DNA of 64,000 bases, taken from positions 1-64,000 of the forward strand of contig JAFKLR010000003.1 of assembly GCA_017304685.1 (NCBI GenBank). Reading direction: 5' to 3'. The notes below the pieces were generated by a model. The model ran no database searches, had not been told where the DNA came from, and saw nothing but the letters and a program-made list of their open reading frames with translations. This DNA comes from Sphingobacteriia bacterium (GTDB lineage: Bacteria > Pseudomonadota > Alphaproteobacteria > Rickettsiales > 33-17). Made by a program: the position numbers and the translations under genes. Positions 1-9,433 of this stretch are shown in pieces; positions within the stretch are counted from its first letter, which is position 1; each line of letters begins with the position of its first letter.

Positions 1-148
1 AGGTAGAGAAATGATTATGCCAGGCGATAACGTGAGATTAACAATTACATTAATATCACCAATCGCTATGGATGAAGGCTTACGCTTCGCTATCCGTGAA
101 GGCGGTAGAACTGTAGGCGCTGGCGTAGTCTCTAAAATTGTAGAATAG
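1..148 (+). CDS. tuf: elongation factor Tu, C-terminal end (partial)
   Basis: Only the last 48 codons are present; the reading frame starts at base 2 and ends with TAG. The peptide reads EMIMPGDNV, then [20 protein letters not shown] and ends [10 protein letters not shown], which is the beta-barrel domain III of EF-Tu, the GTPase that carries aminoacyl-tRNA to the ribosome. It lies 22 bases upstream of rpsJ, as in the alphaproteobacterial str-S10 arrangement, so it probably shares a transcript with the ribosomal genes. The start and any upstream promoter lie outside the window. Confidence 0.97.
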   Translation, partial: GREMIMPGDNVRLTITLISPIAMDEGLRFAIREGGRTVGAGVVSKIVE

Positions 149-170
149 TTTTTTGGAATAGAGATAAATT

Positions 171-491
171 ATGGCAACAAATCAAAAATTAAAAATTAGA
201 TTGTTGGGTTTTGATAGTGGAACAGTGGATAAGGCTGCAATGGATATTTGCTTTACTGTAAAAAGAACAGGTGCAGATGTTAGTGGACCGATTCCACTTC
301 CAACCAAAATCGAAAGATTTACTGTGAATCGTTCACCTCACATTGATAAAGAGTCACGTGAACAGTTCGAAATGAGAACCCATAAGAGACTTATAATTAT
401 TTACCCAACATCGCAGACAGTTGATGCTTTAATGAAGCTAGAATTACCATCTGGTGTTGATGTACAAATCAAATTAGTAGAGGCAGCATAA
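171..491 (+). CDS. rpsJ: 30S ribosomal protein S10
   Basis: This is a 106-residue small-subunit protein, close to the usual ~103. The core segments IRLLGFD, GPIPLPT and RTHKRLI are diagnostic for S10, which also serves as transcription antitermination factor NusE. It is the first gene of the S10 cluster after tuf. Its TAA stop shares one base with the ATG of rplC (TAATG), implying coupled translation. Confidence 0.98.
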   Translation: MATNQKLKIRLLGFDSGTVDKAAMDICFTVKRTGADVSGPIPLPTKIERFTVNRSPHIDKESREQFEMRTHKRLIIIYPTSQTVDALMKLELPSGVDVQIKLVEAA

Positions 492-1210
492 TGAGAGCGC
501 TTAAACTATTAGAAAATAACGTTAAACAACGTACAGGTTTAATTGCAAAAAAACTTGGAATGTCAAGTTTATATGCAGAAGATGGATCAGCAATTCCAGT
601 TACTGTATTAGAAATTGAAGAGCAATTTGTTAGTGCAATAAAAGAAGAAGAAAAAGATGGTTATAATGCTATTCAATTAGCCTGTGGCGATATAAAAGTG
701 AATAATGTAACTAAGCCTCTTAAAGGACATTTTGCAAAAGCAAAAGTTGCGCCTAAAAGAAAATTAGCTGAATTCGTAGTGGCTAAAGATGCATTATTGA
801 AAGTTGGCTCAAAAATGAAAGTTACGCATTTTGTAAAGGGACAATATATTGATGTTACAGGTAGCACAATTGGTAAAGGTTTTGCCGGTGTAATGCAAAG
901 ATGGAACTTCCGTGGTTTAGAAGCTACGCATGGTGTATCTATTACGCACCGTTCGCATGGTTCTACAGGTCAACGTCAAGATCCTGGTAAAGTATTCAAA
1001 AATAAAAAAATGGCTGGACATTTGGGTAATAGTAGAGTAACTATACAAAACCTAGAAGTAGTGGATGTTGATGAAGCTAACTCGCTGCTTATTGTCAAAG
1101 GCGCCGTACCAGGAAATAGCGGTTCTTATGTAGTTATTAAAGATGCAATTAAGAAAATTTTAGGAAGTAAAGTTCCTTACCCTGCATCTTATGAAGAAGT
1201 TAATGAATAA
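491..1210 (+). CDS. rplC: 50S ribosomal protein L3
   Basis: A 239-residue protein with the L3 hallmarks: an N-terminal [15 protein letters not shown] block and the central [15 protein letters not shown] and [20 protein letters not shown] segments that reach the peptidyl-transferase region. It is somewhat longer than the E. coli protein (209) because of an extended C-terminus (after residue 215), as is usual in alphaproteobacteria. It starts directly on the stop of rpsJ. Confidence 0.98.
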   Translation: MRALKLLENNVKQRTGLIAKKLGMSSLYAEDGSAIPVTVLEIEEQFVSAIKEEEKDGYNAIQLACGDIKVNNVTKPLKGHFAKAKVAPKRKLAEFVVAKDALLKVGSKMKVTHFVKGQYIDVTGSTIGKGFAGVMQRWNFRGLEATHGVSITHRSHGSTGQRQDPGKVFKNKKMAGHLGNSRVTIQNLEVVDVDEANSLLIVKGAVPGNSGSYVVIKDAIKKILGSKVPYPASYEEVNE

Positions 1211-1230
1211 AGTTTTGAATTAGGTTAACT

Positions 1231-1857
1231 ATGAAGGTTAATGTATTAGATTTTGAAAAAAATAAAGTTGTAGAAGAGATTCATCTAGATGAAGGTATCT
1301 TTGGATTACCTGTAAGAGATGATATCTTACACCGTTATGTGCAATGGCAATTAGCTAAAAAACAGGCTGGTACCCATAAAACAAAAGGTGTATCTGAAAT
1401 ATCAGGTACTACAAGAAAACCTTGGAAACAAAAAGGTACAGGTAGAGCTCGTCAAGGGAGCTTACGCTCTCCACAATTTAGAGGTGGTGCAGTAATATTT
1501 GGTCCAGTTGTAAGAAGTCATGCTTATAATTTAAATAAGAAATTTAGAAAATTAGCACTTAAACATGCTTTATCTACTAAATATTTAGGTCAATCTATAA
1601 AAGTGGTTGATTCTTTAAATCTTAAAGAAATTAAGACTAAGGTATTAAAAGATCAATTAGCTAAATTAGAGATTAAAAATGCATTATTTGTAGATGTTAA
1701 TAAAAATGATTCATTTAGCAAAGCTTGTGCAAATTTAATTGGTATAGATATTATTCCAGTAGTTGGTCTTAATGTTTATGATATTTTGCGTCATGATCAT
1801 TTAGTAATTACAAAAGATGCTTTAGCTGGAATTATGGAGCGTTTAAATGATAACTAA
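1231..1857 (+). CDS. rplD: 50S ribosomal protein L4
   Basis: This 208-residue protein has the L4 signature around residues 60-90 (STRKPW-like TRKPWKQKGTGRAR followed by RSPQFRGGAVIFGP), the loop lining the exit tunnel. In many bacteria L4 also represses its own operon; no leader for this is visible here. It overlaps rplW by 11 bases. Confidence 0.98.
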   Translation: MKVNVLDFEKNKVVEEIHLDEGIFGLPVRDDILHRYVQWQLAKKQAGTHKTKGVSEISGTTRKPWKQKGTGRARQGSLRSPQFRGGAVIFGPVVRSHAYNLNKKFRKLALKHALSTKYLGQSIKVVDSLNLKEIKTKVLKDQLAKLEIKNALFVDVNKNDSFSKACANLIGIDIIPVVGLNVYDILRHDHLVITKDALAGIMERLNDN

Positions 1858-2143
1858 TACAGTATATGATGTAATTGTAAAACCACTTGTTACAGAGAAA
1901 TCTGATAGTTTGAATTCTCTTAATAAATATGTTTTCGAGGTTTCTCCAACTTCTACAAAAAAGCACATTAAAAAAGCTGTAGAAGCAATTTTTAATGTGT
2001 CAGTAGAAAAAGTTAATATAGTTAACTTAAAAGGAAAAATAAAAATTTTTCGTGGTAGAACTGGAAAAAGAAATGATAAGAAAAAAGCTATCATTACGCT
2101 TAAACAAGGTGATACAATTGATTTTACAGGAGAAATTAAGTAA
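1847..2143 (+). CDS. rplW: 50S ribosomal protein L23
   Basis: A 98-residue protein with the L23 pattern [11 protein letters not shown] near the start and an internal [10 protein letters not shown] / FRGRTGKR segment. L23 sits at the tunnel exit and binds trigger factor and SRP. The ATG lies inside the end of rplD and the stop overlaps the ATG of rplB by one base, so the three genes are translationally coupled. Confidence 0.97.
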   Translation: MITNTVYDVIVKPLVTEKSDSLNSLNKYVFEVSPTSTKKHIKKAVEAIFNVSVEKVNIVNLKGKIKIFRGRTGKRNDKKKAIITLKQGDTIDFTGEIK

Positions 2144-2973
2144 TGTCAGGGTTAAAAACATTTAATCCAGTAACTCCAGGACAAAGAACTTTAGTTCTTA
2201 TTGATCGTGCTGAGCTATGGAAAGGTGAGCCACGTAAAGAGCTTGTTACAGGAAAAAAATCTAGTGGCGGTAGAAATAATTTAGGAAGAATCACTTCTTG
2301 GAATAGAGGTGGTGGTCATAAGAAAAAATATAGAATTATTGATTTTAAAAGAAATAAATTTAATATTTTTGCTACTGTAGAGCGTATTGAATATGATCCT
2401 AATAGAACAGCTTTTATTGCTTTAATTAAATATGAAGATGGTGAATATTCATATATTATCGCCCCACAAAAATTAGCCGAAGGCGATAAAATAATTGCTG
2501 GCAATGATGTGGATATTAAAATTGGTAACGCTTTACCAATGAAAAAGATTCCTGTAGGTACAATTGTTCATAATGTTGAAATGAAACCTGGTAAAGGAGC
2601 GCAATTAGCAAGATCCGCTGGAAGTTATGCTCAAATTGTAGGTAAAGATTCAGGATATGTTCTTATTAAATTAAGATCAGGTGAAGTTAGAAGAATTCTT
2701 GCTGAATGTATAGCAACAATTGGTGCAGTTTCAAATTCAGAGCACCAAAATGAAAGTTATGGTAAAGCTGGAAGGAAAAGATGGATGGGTCGTAGACCAG
2801 TAGTACGTGGTGTAGCAATGAACCCAATAGATCACCCGCATGGTGGTGGTGAAGGTAAAACTTCAGGTGGGCGTCATCCAGTAACTCCATGGGGTAAATC
2901 CACTAAAGGTAAGCGTACTAGAAATAATAAGCGCACAAGTAAATTTATTATCCGTAGAAGATACGAGAAATAG
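2143..2973 (+). CDS. rplB: 50S ribosomal protein L2
   Basis: This 276-residue protein matches the family length. It carries the [15 protein letters not shown] motif near residue 60, and the C-terminal [19 protein letters not shown] segment, whose histidine is the residue implicated in peptidyl-transferase assembly. Its ATG overlaps the rplW stop by one base. Confidence 0.98.
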   Translation: MSGLKTFNPVTPGQRTLVLIDRAELWKGEPRKELVTGKKSSGGRNNLGRITSWNRGGGHKKKYRIIDFKRNKFNIFATVERIEYDPNRTAFIALIKYEDGEYSYIIAPQKLAEGDKIIAGNDVDIKIGNALPMKKIPVGTIVHNVEMKPGKGAQLARSAGSYAQIVGKDSGYVLIKLRSGEVRRILAECIATIGAVSNSEHQNESYGKAGRKRWMGRRPVVRGVAMNPIDHPHGGGEGKTSGGRHPVTPWGKSTKGKRTRNNKRTSKFIIRRRYEK

Positions 2974-2985
2974 TAGAGGGTAGAA

Positions 2986-3270
2986 ATGGGAGGACGTCGT
3001 TCATTAAAAAAACCACCTTTCGTAGATGGTTATGTATTAAAAAAAGTAGAAGCTGTGAAGCAATCAAATAAATATCAAGTAGTTAAGATTTTTTCACGTC
3101 GTTCTACTATAACACCAATTATGGTTGGAGTAACTTTTGGGGTATATAATGGTCAAAAATTTATTCCCGTGCTAGTTACTGAAAACATGATTGGTCATAA
3201 ATTTGGTGAGTTTGCTCCAACAAGAACATATTATGGTCATGGTGCAGATAAAAAAGCGAAAAAGAGCTAG
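2986..3270 (+). CDS. rpsS: 30S ribosomal protein S19
   Basis: A 94-residue protein. S19 markers seen are [13 protein letters not shown] near the N-terminus, [11 protein letters not shown] in the middle and [16 protein letters not shown] at the end. It binds S13 and the 30S head. A TAGAGGG ribosome-binding region precedes the start. Confidence 0.97.
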   Translation: MGGRRSLKKPPFVDGYVLKKVEAVKQSNKYQVVKIFSRRSTITPIMVGVTFGVYNGQKFIPVLVTENMIGHKFGEFAPTRTYYGHGADKKAKKS

Positions 3271-3288
3271 AAACAAGTAGGAAGCTTT

Positions 3289-3639
3289 ATGAAAAAACAG
3301 GTAGATAAAAAATTAGCTACTGCTAAATCAACTTTCAGAATTAGTCCAATTAAACTTAATTTAGTTGCAAGTCTAATTCGCGGTAAAAGAGTAAACGAAG
3401 CTTTGTTAACTCTTGAATTTAGCAATAAAAGGATTGCCAGAGATATAAAAAAATGCTTATTATCGGCGGTCGCTAATGCTGAAAATAATTATGGTATGGA
3501 TATAGACAGATTGTATGTAGCTTTTGTATATGTAGGAAAATCTTTTGTAATGAAAAGATTTAGTGCTAGAGCAAGAGGTAGATCAGCAAGAATTGAAAAG
3601 TTCTTTAGTAATATAACTATTCAGTTAGAAGAACGCTAG
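3289..3639 (+). CDS. rplV: 50S ribosomal protein L22
   Basis: This 116-residue protein has the L22 framework: [17 protein letters not shown] (residues 18-34) and the C-terminal basic hairpin [16 protein letters not shown] that lines the exit tunnel and is a known site of macrolide-resistance changes. The gene lies between rpsS and rpsC with short spacers, in the standard order. Confidence 0.97.
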   Translation: MKKQVDKKLATAKSTFRISPIKLNLVASLIRGKRVNEALLTLEFSNKRIARDIKKCLLSAVANAENNYGMDIDRLYVAFVYVGKSFVMKRFSARARGRSARIEKFFSNITIQLEER

Positions 3640-3651
3640 GAGATTATTAAA

Positions 3652-4275
3652 ATGGGTCAAAAAGTTAATCCGATTGGTTTAAGAATTGGTATAGTAAATG
3701 ATTGGGAATCTTTATGGTGTGTAGATAGTAAATACGCAGATTATTTACATGAAGATATTAAAATAAGAAATTATTTAAAAGCTTCATTAGCCCAAGCAGG
3801 TATTAGTAAAATTATTATTGAAAGACCAGCTGGTAAAATTAAAATTTCTATACATACGGCACGTCCAGGTGTAGTTATTGGTAAAAAAGGTACTGATATT
3901 GAAAAAATTAGAAAAGCCTTAACTAAATTTACCTCTGCTGAAATATCAATAAATATTTTAGAAGTAAGAAAGCCAGAATTAGATGCAAATTTATGTGCTC
4001 AAGCAGTAGCTCAACAAATTGAAAGAAGGGTATCTTTTAGAAGAGCTATGAAAAAAGTTATGACTTCAGCTATGAAAATGGGTGCATATGGCATTAAAAT
4101 AGCATGTTCAGGGCGTTTAGGCGGTGCAGAAATCGCTAGAACTGAGTGGTATCGTGAGGGTAGAGTGCCATTACATACACTTCGTGCTGATATTCATTAT
4201 GCTACAGCAAATGCATATACAACTTATGGTGTGATAGGTATTAAAGTTTGGATTTATAGACCAAGCGTTGATTAG
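3652..4275 (+). CDS. rpsC: 30S ribosomal protein S3
   Basis: A 207-residue protein beginning [14 protein letters not shown], with a type-2 KH domain ([22 protein letters not shown] loop GKKG) and the C-terminal [29 protein letters not shown] block. S3 guards the mRNA entry channel. An AGGAG sequence precedes the ATG. Confidence 0.98.
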   Translation: MGQKVNPIGLRIGIVNDWESLWCVDSKYADYLHEDIKIRNYLKASLAQAGISKIIIERPAGKIKISIHTARPGVVIGKKGTDIEKIRKALTKFTSAEISINILEVRKPELDANLCAQAVAQQIERRVSFRRAMKKVMTSAMKMGAYGIKIACSGRLGGAEIARTEWYREGRVPLHTLRADIHYATANAYTTYGVIGIKVWIYRPSVD

Positions 4276-4294
4276 TTAAGAGTAGGATTTTATT

Positions 4295-4717
4295 ATGTTA
4301 GCTCCAAAAAAGACAAAATATAGAAAAGCTCATAAAGGAAGAATTCACGGTAATGCGAAAGGTGGTTTTTCTTTAGCTTTTGGTAGTTTCGGCTTAAAAG
4401 CAGTTGAGCCAGAAAGAATTACTGCTAGGCAGATTGAAGCAGCGCGTCGTGCAGTTATGAGACATATTAGAAGAACAGGTAAATTATGGATAAGAATATT
4501 TCCTGATATTCCAGTATCTAAGAAACCTGCAGAAGTACGTATGGGTAGTGGTAAAGGCTCACCAGAATATTTTATATGTCGTGTTCATCCAGGAAGAATT
4601 CTTTTTGAATTAGATGGTGTTCCTGAAGAATTAGCACGTGAAGCGTTTGAAAGAGCTGCTGCTAAGCTCCCAATAAAAACACGTTTTGTGAAGACTATTG
4701 GAGAAGATAATGAGTAA
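4295..4717 (+). CDS. rplP: 50S ribosomal protein L16
   Basis: A 140-residue protein with the L16 motifs [30 protein letters not shown] and [15 protein letters not shown], the last near the A site. The C-terminus extends a few residues beyond the usual 136-137. Its final codons overlap rpmC by 8 bases. Confidence 0.98.
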   Translation: MLAPKKTKYRKAHKGRIHGNAKGGFSLAFGSFGLKAVEPERITARQIEAARRAVMRHIRRTGKLWIRIFPDIPVSKKPAEVRMGSGKGSPEYFICRVHPGRILFELDGVPEELAREAFERAAAKLPIKTRFVKTIGEDNE

Positions 4718-4931
4718 GAAAAGTGAAATAAAGGATAATCTTAAAGATTTATCTATAAAGCAACTTCAAGATAAAGTAGTTGAGTTTAAAAAAGAACTAA
4801 TGACCTTAAGATTTAGAAAAGTTAATAATGATTTGCAAAATACCGCGCGTTATAGAATTGTAAAACGTGATATTGCTAGAATTTTAACTATTATAAATGA
4901 AAAAAAACTAAAGGAGGCCAAAGGTGCCTAA
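4710..4931 (+). CDS. rpmC: 50S ribosomal protein L29
   Basis: A 73-residue helical protein with the L29 pattern: [24 protein letters not shown], then [17 protein letters not shown] place the start at the ATG at 4710 because GGAG lies 6 bases before it, although the frame is open back to a TTG at 4698. It overlaps both rplP (8 bases) and rpsQ (8 bases). Confidence 0.95.
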   Translation: MSKKSEIKDNLKDLSIKQLQDKVVEFKKELMTLRFRKVNNDLQNTARYRIVKRDIARILTIINEKKLKEAKGA

Positions 4932-5160
4932 GCGTATATTACAGGGTGTAGTAGTTAGTACAAAGTCAAATAAAACAGCGGTTGTTAAAGTGACACGTAG
5001 AACGAAACATCCAAAATATGGAAAAACTGTTACTGTATCAAAGAAATATGCAGCTCACGATGAGAATAATAGCTGTAAAGAAGGTGAGACAGTAGAAATT
5101 ATTGAAACTAAACCTATTTCTAAAACAAAGAAATGGGAAATAGTTCAAGTAAATAATTAG
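4924..5160 (+). CDS. rpsQ: 30S ribosomal protein S17
   Basis: A 78-residue OB-fold protein. The motifs [18 protein letters not shown] and [19 protein letters not shown] are those of S17. The start is GTG at 4924, within the end of rpmC, and it has a near-perfect Shine-Dalgarno sequence (AAGGAGG at 4911-4917). Confidence 0.96.
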   Translation: MPKRILQGVVVSTKSNKTAVVKVTRRTKHPKYGKTVTVSKKYAAHDENNSCKEGETVEIIETKPISKTKKWEIVQVNN

Positions 5161-5193
5161 TAGAAACTTGTTGAAAAATAATAGGTTTTATTT

Positions 5194-5562
5194 ATGATTC
5201 AGATGAAAACAAGACTTGTAGTCGCAGATAATTCAGGTGCAAAGCAAGTCCAATGTATTAAAGTTCTTGGTGGTTCCTTAAGAAAAATTGCTACCGTTGG
5301 TGATATTATAGTTGTTTCTGTTAAAGAAGCTATCCCAAATTCACGTGTTAAAAAAGGTGAAGTGCACAAGGCAGTAGTAGTTAGGACAAAAAAAGAAATA
5401 AAAAGAGCGGATGGTAGTGCAATCAGATTTGATGAAAATGCTGCCGTTTTAATTAATAAGCAAGGTGAGCCAATGGGTACTCGTATATTCGGTCCTGTAG
5501 CACGTGAACTTAGAGCTAAAAAGTTTATGAAAATAATTTCTCTTGCGTTAGAGGTATTATAA
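5194..5562 (+). CDS. rplN: 50S ribosomal protein L14
   Basis: This 122-residue protein has exactly the family length. [17 protein letters not shown] at the start and RGDGS-type [18 protein letters not shown] in the middle are highly conserved in L14. It binds at the subunit interface and contacts L19 and the silencing factor RsfS. Confidence 0.98.
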   Translation: MIQMKTRLVVADNSGAKQVQCIKVLGGSLRKIATVGDIIVVSVKEAIPNSRVKKGEVHKAVVVRTKKEIKRADGSAIRFDENAAVLINKQGEPMGTRIFGPVARELRAKKFMKIISLALEVL

Positions 5563-5563
5563 T

Positions 5564-5914
5564 ATGATTACAACAAAAACTCAAAAACCAGCTAAGCTAA
5601 AAATTAAAAAAGGTGACAAAGTTGTTGTTATTGCTGGCAAAGATAAAGGAAAAAAAGGTGAGGTTTTAGAAGTTTCACCAAAAACATTAAAAGTATTAGT
5701 TTCTGGAGTTAATATTGTTAAAAAACACCAAAAGCCGAGTTACATGTCTGCTGGTGGAGTTATACAAAAAGAAGCTCCAATTCATATTTCAAACGTTAAT
5801 TTAGAAGACCCAGAAACAGGAAAGCCTACAAGAGTAAGTATTAACTACGATAAAAGTGGTAATAAACATAGAGTGGCTAAAGTCTCTGGAAAACGAATTG
5901 ATGAAGATAAGTAG
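5564..5914 (+). CDS. rplX: 50S ribosomal protein L24
   Basis: A 116-residue KOW-domain protein: [21 protein letters not shown] is the KOW motif, followed by [12 protein letters not shown] and the HISNVNL strand. L24 starts assembly of the 50S subunit. One base separates it from rplN. Confidence 0.97.
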   Translation: MITTKTQKPAKLKIKKGDKVVVIAGKDKGKKGEVLEVSPKTLKVLVSGVNIVKKHQKPSYMSAGGVIQKEAPIHISNVNLEDPETGKPTRVSINYDKSGNKHRVAKVSGKRIDEDK

Positions 5915-5922
5915 GATATACC

Positions 5923-6474
5923 ATGGCAACACAAATTAAAGGATTTAAAGAATATTATAAAGAGTTCATCTATCCTGAAATGATTAAGCAATTCAATTAT
6001 AAAAATCATATGGAAGTTCCTAAGATTGAAAAAGTTGTGCTTAACATGGGTGTAGGTGAAGCAATAACAAATTCAAAAACAATAGAGAAAGCAGCAGAAG
6101 AATTAGCTTTAATTTCTGGTCAAAAACCTGTAATTACTGCAGCTAAAAAATCAATATCGTCATTTAAGTTAAGACAAAATATGCCAATAGGCTGTAAAGT
6201 GACTCTTCGTGGTGATAGAATGTATGATTTTCTCAACAGATTTGTATATGTAACTTTACCGCGTATTAGAGATTTTAGAGGTCTAAATCCTAAATCATTT
6301 GATGGAAAAGGTAACTTTACATTAGGTATTAAGGAACAAATAGTATTTCCTGAAATTGATTATGATAAAATTGATATGATCAGAGGTATGGATATTACAG
6401 TTGTAACTACAGCTAAATCAAATGAAGAAGCAAAACATCTTCTTACATTATTTAAATTTCCATTTAACAGTTAA
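5923..6474 (+). CDS. rplE: 50S ribosomal protein L5
   Basis: A 183-residue protein with the conserved [11 protein letters not shown] near residue 37 and the [18 protein letters not shown] and [20 protein letters not shown] blocks that hold the 5S rRNA and contact S13 in the 30S head. Confidence 0.98.
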   Translation: MATQIKGFKEYYKEFIYPEMIKQFNYKNHMEVPKIEKVVLNMGVGEAITNSKTIEKAAEELALISGQKPVITAAKKSISSFKLRQNMPIGCKVTLRGDRMYDFLNRFVYVTLPRIRDFRGLNPKSFDGKGNFTLGIKEQIVFPEIDYDKIDMIRGMDITVVTTAKSNEEAKHLLTLFKFPFNS

Positions 6475-6492
6475 TAACGAGAGAAAGTTGAA

Positions 6493-6798
6493 ATGGCTAA
6501 AAAGAGTTCAGTTGAAAAAAATAAAAGAAGAGAAAAATTAGTTAAAAAATACTCTGCGACAAGAGCTAAACTTAAAGCTTTAGTAATTGATGAAACTTTG
6601 TCATTAGAAGAAAGATTTGAAGCACAGAAAAAATTAGCTAAGTTACCTAGAAATGGGTCTAAAGGTAGAATAAGAAATCGTTGTGAAATTTCAGGACGTC
6701 CTCGTGCATATTTCCGTAAATTTAGGATGTCAAGGATAGCACTTAGAGATTTTGCATCAGCTGGTTTATTACCAGGTGTTAAAAAAGCAAGTTGGTAG
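6493..6798 (+). CDS. rpsN: 30S ribosomal protein S14
   Basis: A 101-residue S14 of the long, zinc-free type: the C-terminal [20 protein letters not shown] block has only one cysteine where the short type has two CXXC pairs. It lies between rplE and rpsH, as in the canonical spc order. Confidence 0.97.
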   Translation: MAKKSSVEKNKRREKLVKKYSATRAKLKALVIDETLSLEERFEAQKKLAKLPRNGSKGRIRNRCEISGRPRAYFRKFRMSRIALRDFASAGLLPGVKKASW

Positions 6799-6808
6799 AG
6801 GATCATAT

Positions 6809-7201
6809 ATGCTTACAGATACAGTGTCAGATATGTTAACAAGAATAAGAAATGGTCAGACCGCGAAACTCGCGTATGTTGAGATGTACTCTTCAAAAAT
6901 GATTCTTTCTATTCTTGAAGTTTTAACAAAAGAAGGTTATATCATTAGTTATGAAATTGATGAAAATGATAATAAGCCTATAGTAAAAGTTCATTTAAAA
7001 TATATTGAAGGCAAACCAGTAATTAGAGAAATTAAAAGAATTTCTAAGCCAGGTAGACGTAAATATACCGGAATTAAAAAGTGTAATAAAAGTTATAATG
7101 GATTAGGAATTAAAATTTTGTCTACTTCAAAAGGTGTAATGTCAGACCATCAAGCAAGAAAGCTTAATGTTGGTGGTGAAGAAATATGTACAGTGTACTA
7201 G
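6809..7201 (+). CDS. rpsH: 30S ribosomal protein S8
   Basis: A 130-residue protein, the family length, when read from the ATG at 6809, which follows an AGAGGAT ribosome-binding region. Upstream in-frame codons run back into rpsN and are unlikely to be used. DMLTRIRNGQ at the start and ISTSKGVMSD-like LSTSKGVMSDHQARKLNVGGE at the end mark S8, which in many bacteria also represses the spc operon. Confidence 0.97.
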   Translation: MLTDTVSDMLTRIRNGQTAKLAYVEMYSSKMILSILEVLTKEGYIISYEIDENDNKPIVKVHLKYIEGKPVIREIKRISKPGRRKYTGIKKCNKSYNGLGIKILSTSKGVMSDHQARKLNVGGEEICTVY

Positions 7202-7213
7202 GAGCATCGAGAA

Positions 7214-7777
7214 ATGTCTAGGATTGGTAAAAACCCAATAAAAATCCCTCAAGGGGTAAAAATAGAAATAAATAATAATTTAGTAAAAGTAACTGGCAAA
7301 TTGGGATCGCTAGATACTGAATTCGTTAATGAAGTTAAAGTTAGTGTAGAAGAAAATGAAGTTTTTGTACTTCCTTCAATTGATGTGGCTAAATTGTCTA
7401 ATAAAGTTAAGTCTAAATATAAGTCAAAATGGGGACTTTCAAGAACTTTATTATTAAATATGATTACAGGAGTATCTCAAGGTTTTACTAAAAAACTTGA
7501 GATTAATGGTGTAGGTTATAAAGCTGCAATTGATAAGAAAATTCTTACATTAAATCTAGGGTTTAGTCATGCTATAAAATATTTAATTCCAGAAGGAATA
7601 ACTATTGTAGCTGAAAAGCCAACTTTACTTACCATCAGTGGTATTGATAAGCAAAAGGTTGGACAAGTAGCAGCTAAAATTAGATCGTTTAGAAAACCTG
7701 AGCCATATAAAGGTAAGGGTGTTAAATTTGAAGACGAAATTATTCGTCGTAAAGAAACAAAAAGTGGTAAAAAATAG
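7214..7777 (+). CDS. rplF: 50S ribosomal protein L6
   Basis: This protein has 187 residues, about ten more than usual. It starts MSRIGKNPIKIPQGVKI, has the duplicated L6 fold and ends in the conserved FRKPEPYKGKGVKF block followed by RRKETKSGKK. It lies near the sarcin-ricin loop and elongation-factor binding site. Confidence 0.97.
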   Translation: MSRIGKNPIKIPQGVKIEINNNLVKVTGKLGSLDTEFVNEVKVSVEENEVFVLPSIDVAKLSNKVKSKYKSKWGLSRTLLLNMITGVSQGFTKKLEINGVGYKAAIDKKILTLNLGFSHAIKYLIPEGITIVAEKPTLLTISGIDKQKVGQVAAKIRSFRKPEPYKGKGVKFEDEIIRRKETKSGKK

Positions 7778-7792
7778 TAAGGTTGAGTTAAT

Positions 7793-8158
7793 ATGGGTTC
7801 ACTTAATGCTAATAAAAGATTTGATCGTCGTGAACAAAGGGTCAGAGCAAAAATTAGAAAAACAACTGATAGATTACGTTTGTCTGTTTTTAGATCTGGG
7901 AAAAATATATACGCTCAAATCATAGATGATGTTAATGGAAACACATTAGTATCCGCATCGTCAGTAGATAAATTGCTTCGCACACAACTAAAAAAGGGTT
8001 CAACTGTAGAAGCAGCAAAAATTGTTGGAAAAGAACTAGCGCAAAGAGCTAAAAGTAAAAATATAGCTTTAGTGGTTTTTGATAAAGGTGGTTATAAATA
8101 CCATGGAAGAATCAAAGCACTAGCTGATGCTGCTAGAGAAGGTGGATTAGAATTTTAA
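7793..8158 (+). CDS. rplR: 50S ribosomal protein L18
   Basis: A 121-residue protein with [18 protein letters not shown] and the C-terminal [23 protein letters not shown] signature of bacterial L18, which binds 5S rRNA with L5. The stop codon abuts the possible upstream TTG of rpsE. Confidence 0.97.
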   Translation: MGSLNANKRFDRREQRVRAKIRKTTDRLRLSVFRSGKNIYAQIIDDVNGNTLVSASSVDKLLRTQLKKGSTVEAAKIVGKELAQRAKSKNIALVVFDKGGYKYHGRIKALADAAREGGLEF

Positions 8159-8179
8159 TTGAGTTATTGGACAAAAAAT

Positions 8180-8734
8180 ATGGCAACAACAAGACCAGAT
8201 GTAGAATTAAAATCTCAGCTAGTACTAGTAAGAAGAGTAACTAAAGTAGTAAAAGGTGGACGTGACTTTTCGTTTTCTGCACTTGTAGTAGTAGGTGATG
8301 GTAAAGGTAATGTAGGTTTTGGTTCAGGAAAAGCAAAAGAAGTACCAGAAGCTAACAAAAAAGCTATTGAACAAGCTAAAAAAGCTTTAATTAAAGTAAG
8401 TTTAAGAGAGAATAGAACTCTTCATCATGACATTATAGGTAAATTTGGTGCAAGTTCTGTGGTTTTAAGATCTGCCCCAGCTGGTACCGGTGTAATTGCA
8501 GGTGGACCAGTTCGTACAGTTCTAAGTTTACTGGGTGTACAAGATGTTGTAGGGAAATCAATTGGTTCTACTAATGCTAATAATATTATTAGAGCAACTT
8601 TTGATGCTTTAACAAGGTTAAGTGCTCCAAAAAGTGTTGCAGAGAAAAGAAATAAAAAAGTTAGCGAAATTGTACAAAATCGTGAAGCAAGCGATAGTAA
8701 AGCTGAAATTAATAAAGGTGACAACAATGGCTAA
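8180..8734 (+). CDS. rpsE: 30S ribosomal protein S5
   Basis: A 184-residue protein from the ATG at 8180; the frame is open back to a TTG at 8159, but the ATG start ([11 protein letters not shown]) fits the family better. [18 protein letters not shown] is the S5 RNA-binding domain, and [14 protein letters not shown] and SIGSTNANN belong to the C-terminal domain. S5 acts in decoding accuracy. The last 8 bases overlap rpmD. Confidence 0.97.
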   Translation: MATTRPDVELKSQLVLVRRVTKVVKGGRDFSFSALVVVGDGKGNVGFGSGKAKEVPEANKKAIEQAKKALIKVSLRENRTLHHDIIGKFGASSVVLRSAPAGTGVIAGGPVRTVLSLLGVQDVVGKSIGSTNANNIIRATFDALTRLSAPKSVAEKRNKKVSEIVQNREASDSKAEINKGDNNG

Positions 8735-8933
8735 TAAGAAAGAAAGTAAAGCGTTAGGAAAAATTAAAGTAACGCAAGTAGGAAGCCCTATAGGTAGGAA
8801 AAGTGATCAAAAATTGACCCTTAAAGGTCTAGGTTTAGATAAACTTAACAGATCTAAAGTTTTAGAAGCAACTCCTTCAATAATGGGTATGGTTAACAAG
8901 GTTCTTCATTTAGTAAAAGTTGAAGAAGTATAA
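8727..8933 (+). CDS. rpmD: 50S ribosomal protein L30
   Basis: A 68-residue protein from the ATG at 8727, which overlaps the end of rpsE and has AAAGGTGAC upstream. The frame is open further upstream within rpsE but that part has no L30 similarity. [25 protein letters not shown] is the diagnostic L30 strand-helix unit. Confidence 0.94.
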   Translation: MANKKESKALGKIKVTQVGSPIGRKSDQKLTLKGLGLDKLNRSKVLEATPSIMGMVNKVLHLVKVEEV

Positions 8934-8958
8934 TTTGTTTAATAGTGAGTGTAAGTAA

Positions 8959-9414
8959 ATGAGATTAAATGAAATATCTCCTGTACCAGGATCAAATAAA
9001 AAAAGTAAAAGAATTTGTCGTGGAATAGGTTCAGGAAAAGGCAAAACTGGTGGTAGAGGAACTAAAGGTCAAAAATCTAGAACAGGTGTTTCAATTAATG
9101 CCTTTGAAGGTGGGCAAATGCCAATTCACCGTAGATTACCTAAGAGAGGTTTTAACCCATTAAATAGTACAGAATATAAAGTGGTTAATTTAGGCGATAT
9201 TAATCTTTTCGTTGAAGAAGGTATAATTAAAGCTGAGGATTTAGTTGATCATGATTTATTAGTAAAATTAGGTCTAATAAAAAAGGCAAATGAACTTGTA
9301 AAACTTTTAGGTGATGGTGAATTAAAATTCCCACTTAAATTTAAACTTAATGCATATTCACAAGCTGCTTTAAGTGCTATTACAAGTGCAGGTGGTGAAG
9401 CAATTACAAACTAA
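8959..9414 (+). CDS. rplO: 50S ribosomal protein L15
   Basis: A 151-residue protein with the glycine-rich KRICRGIGSGKGKTGGRGTK N-terminus and GGQMPIHRRLPKRGF, the L15 markers. The C-terminal domain ends in the AYSQAALSAITSAGGEAI helix. It directly precedes secY, as in nearly all bacteria. Confidence 0.97.
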   Translation: MRLNEISPVPGSNKKSKRICRGIGSGKGKTGGRGTKGQKSRTGVSINAFEGGQMPIHRRLPKRGFNPLNSTEYKVVNLGDINLFVEEGIIKAEDLVDHDLLVKLGLIKKANELVKLLGDGELKFPLKFKLNAYSQAALSAITSAGGEAITN

Positions 9415-9433
9415 TAAAAGTTTATATATAGAA

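Noticed and set aside
8425..8727. 100-codon minus-strand frame within rpsE
   Set aside because: It is a shadow of the well-supported S5 gene, with no ribosome-binding site and no similarity.
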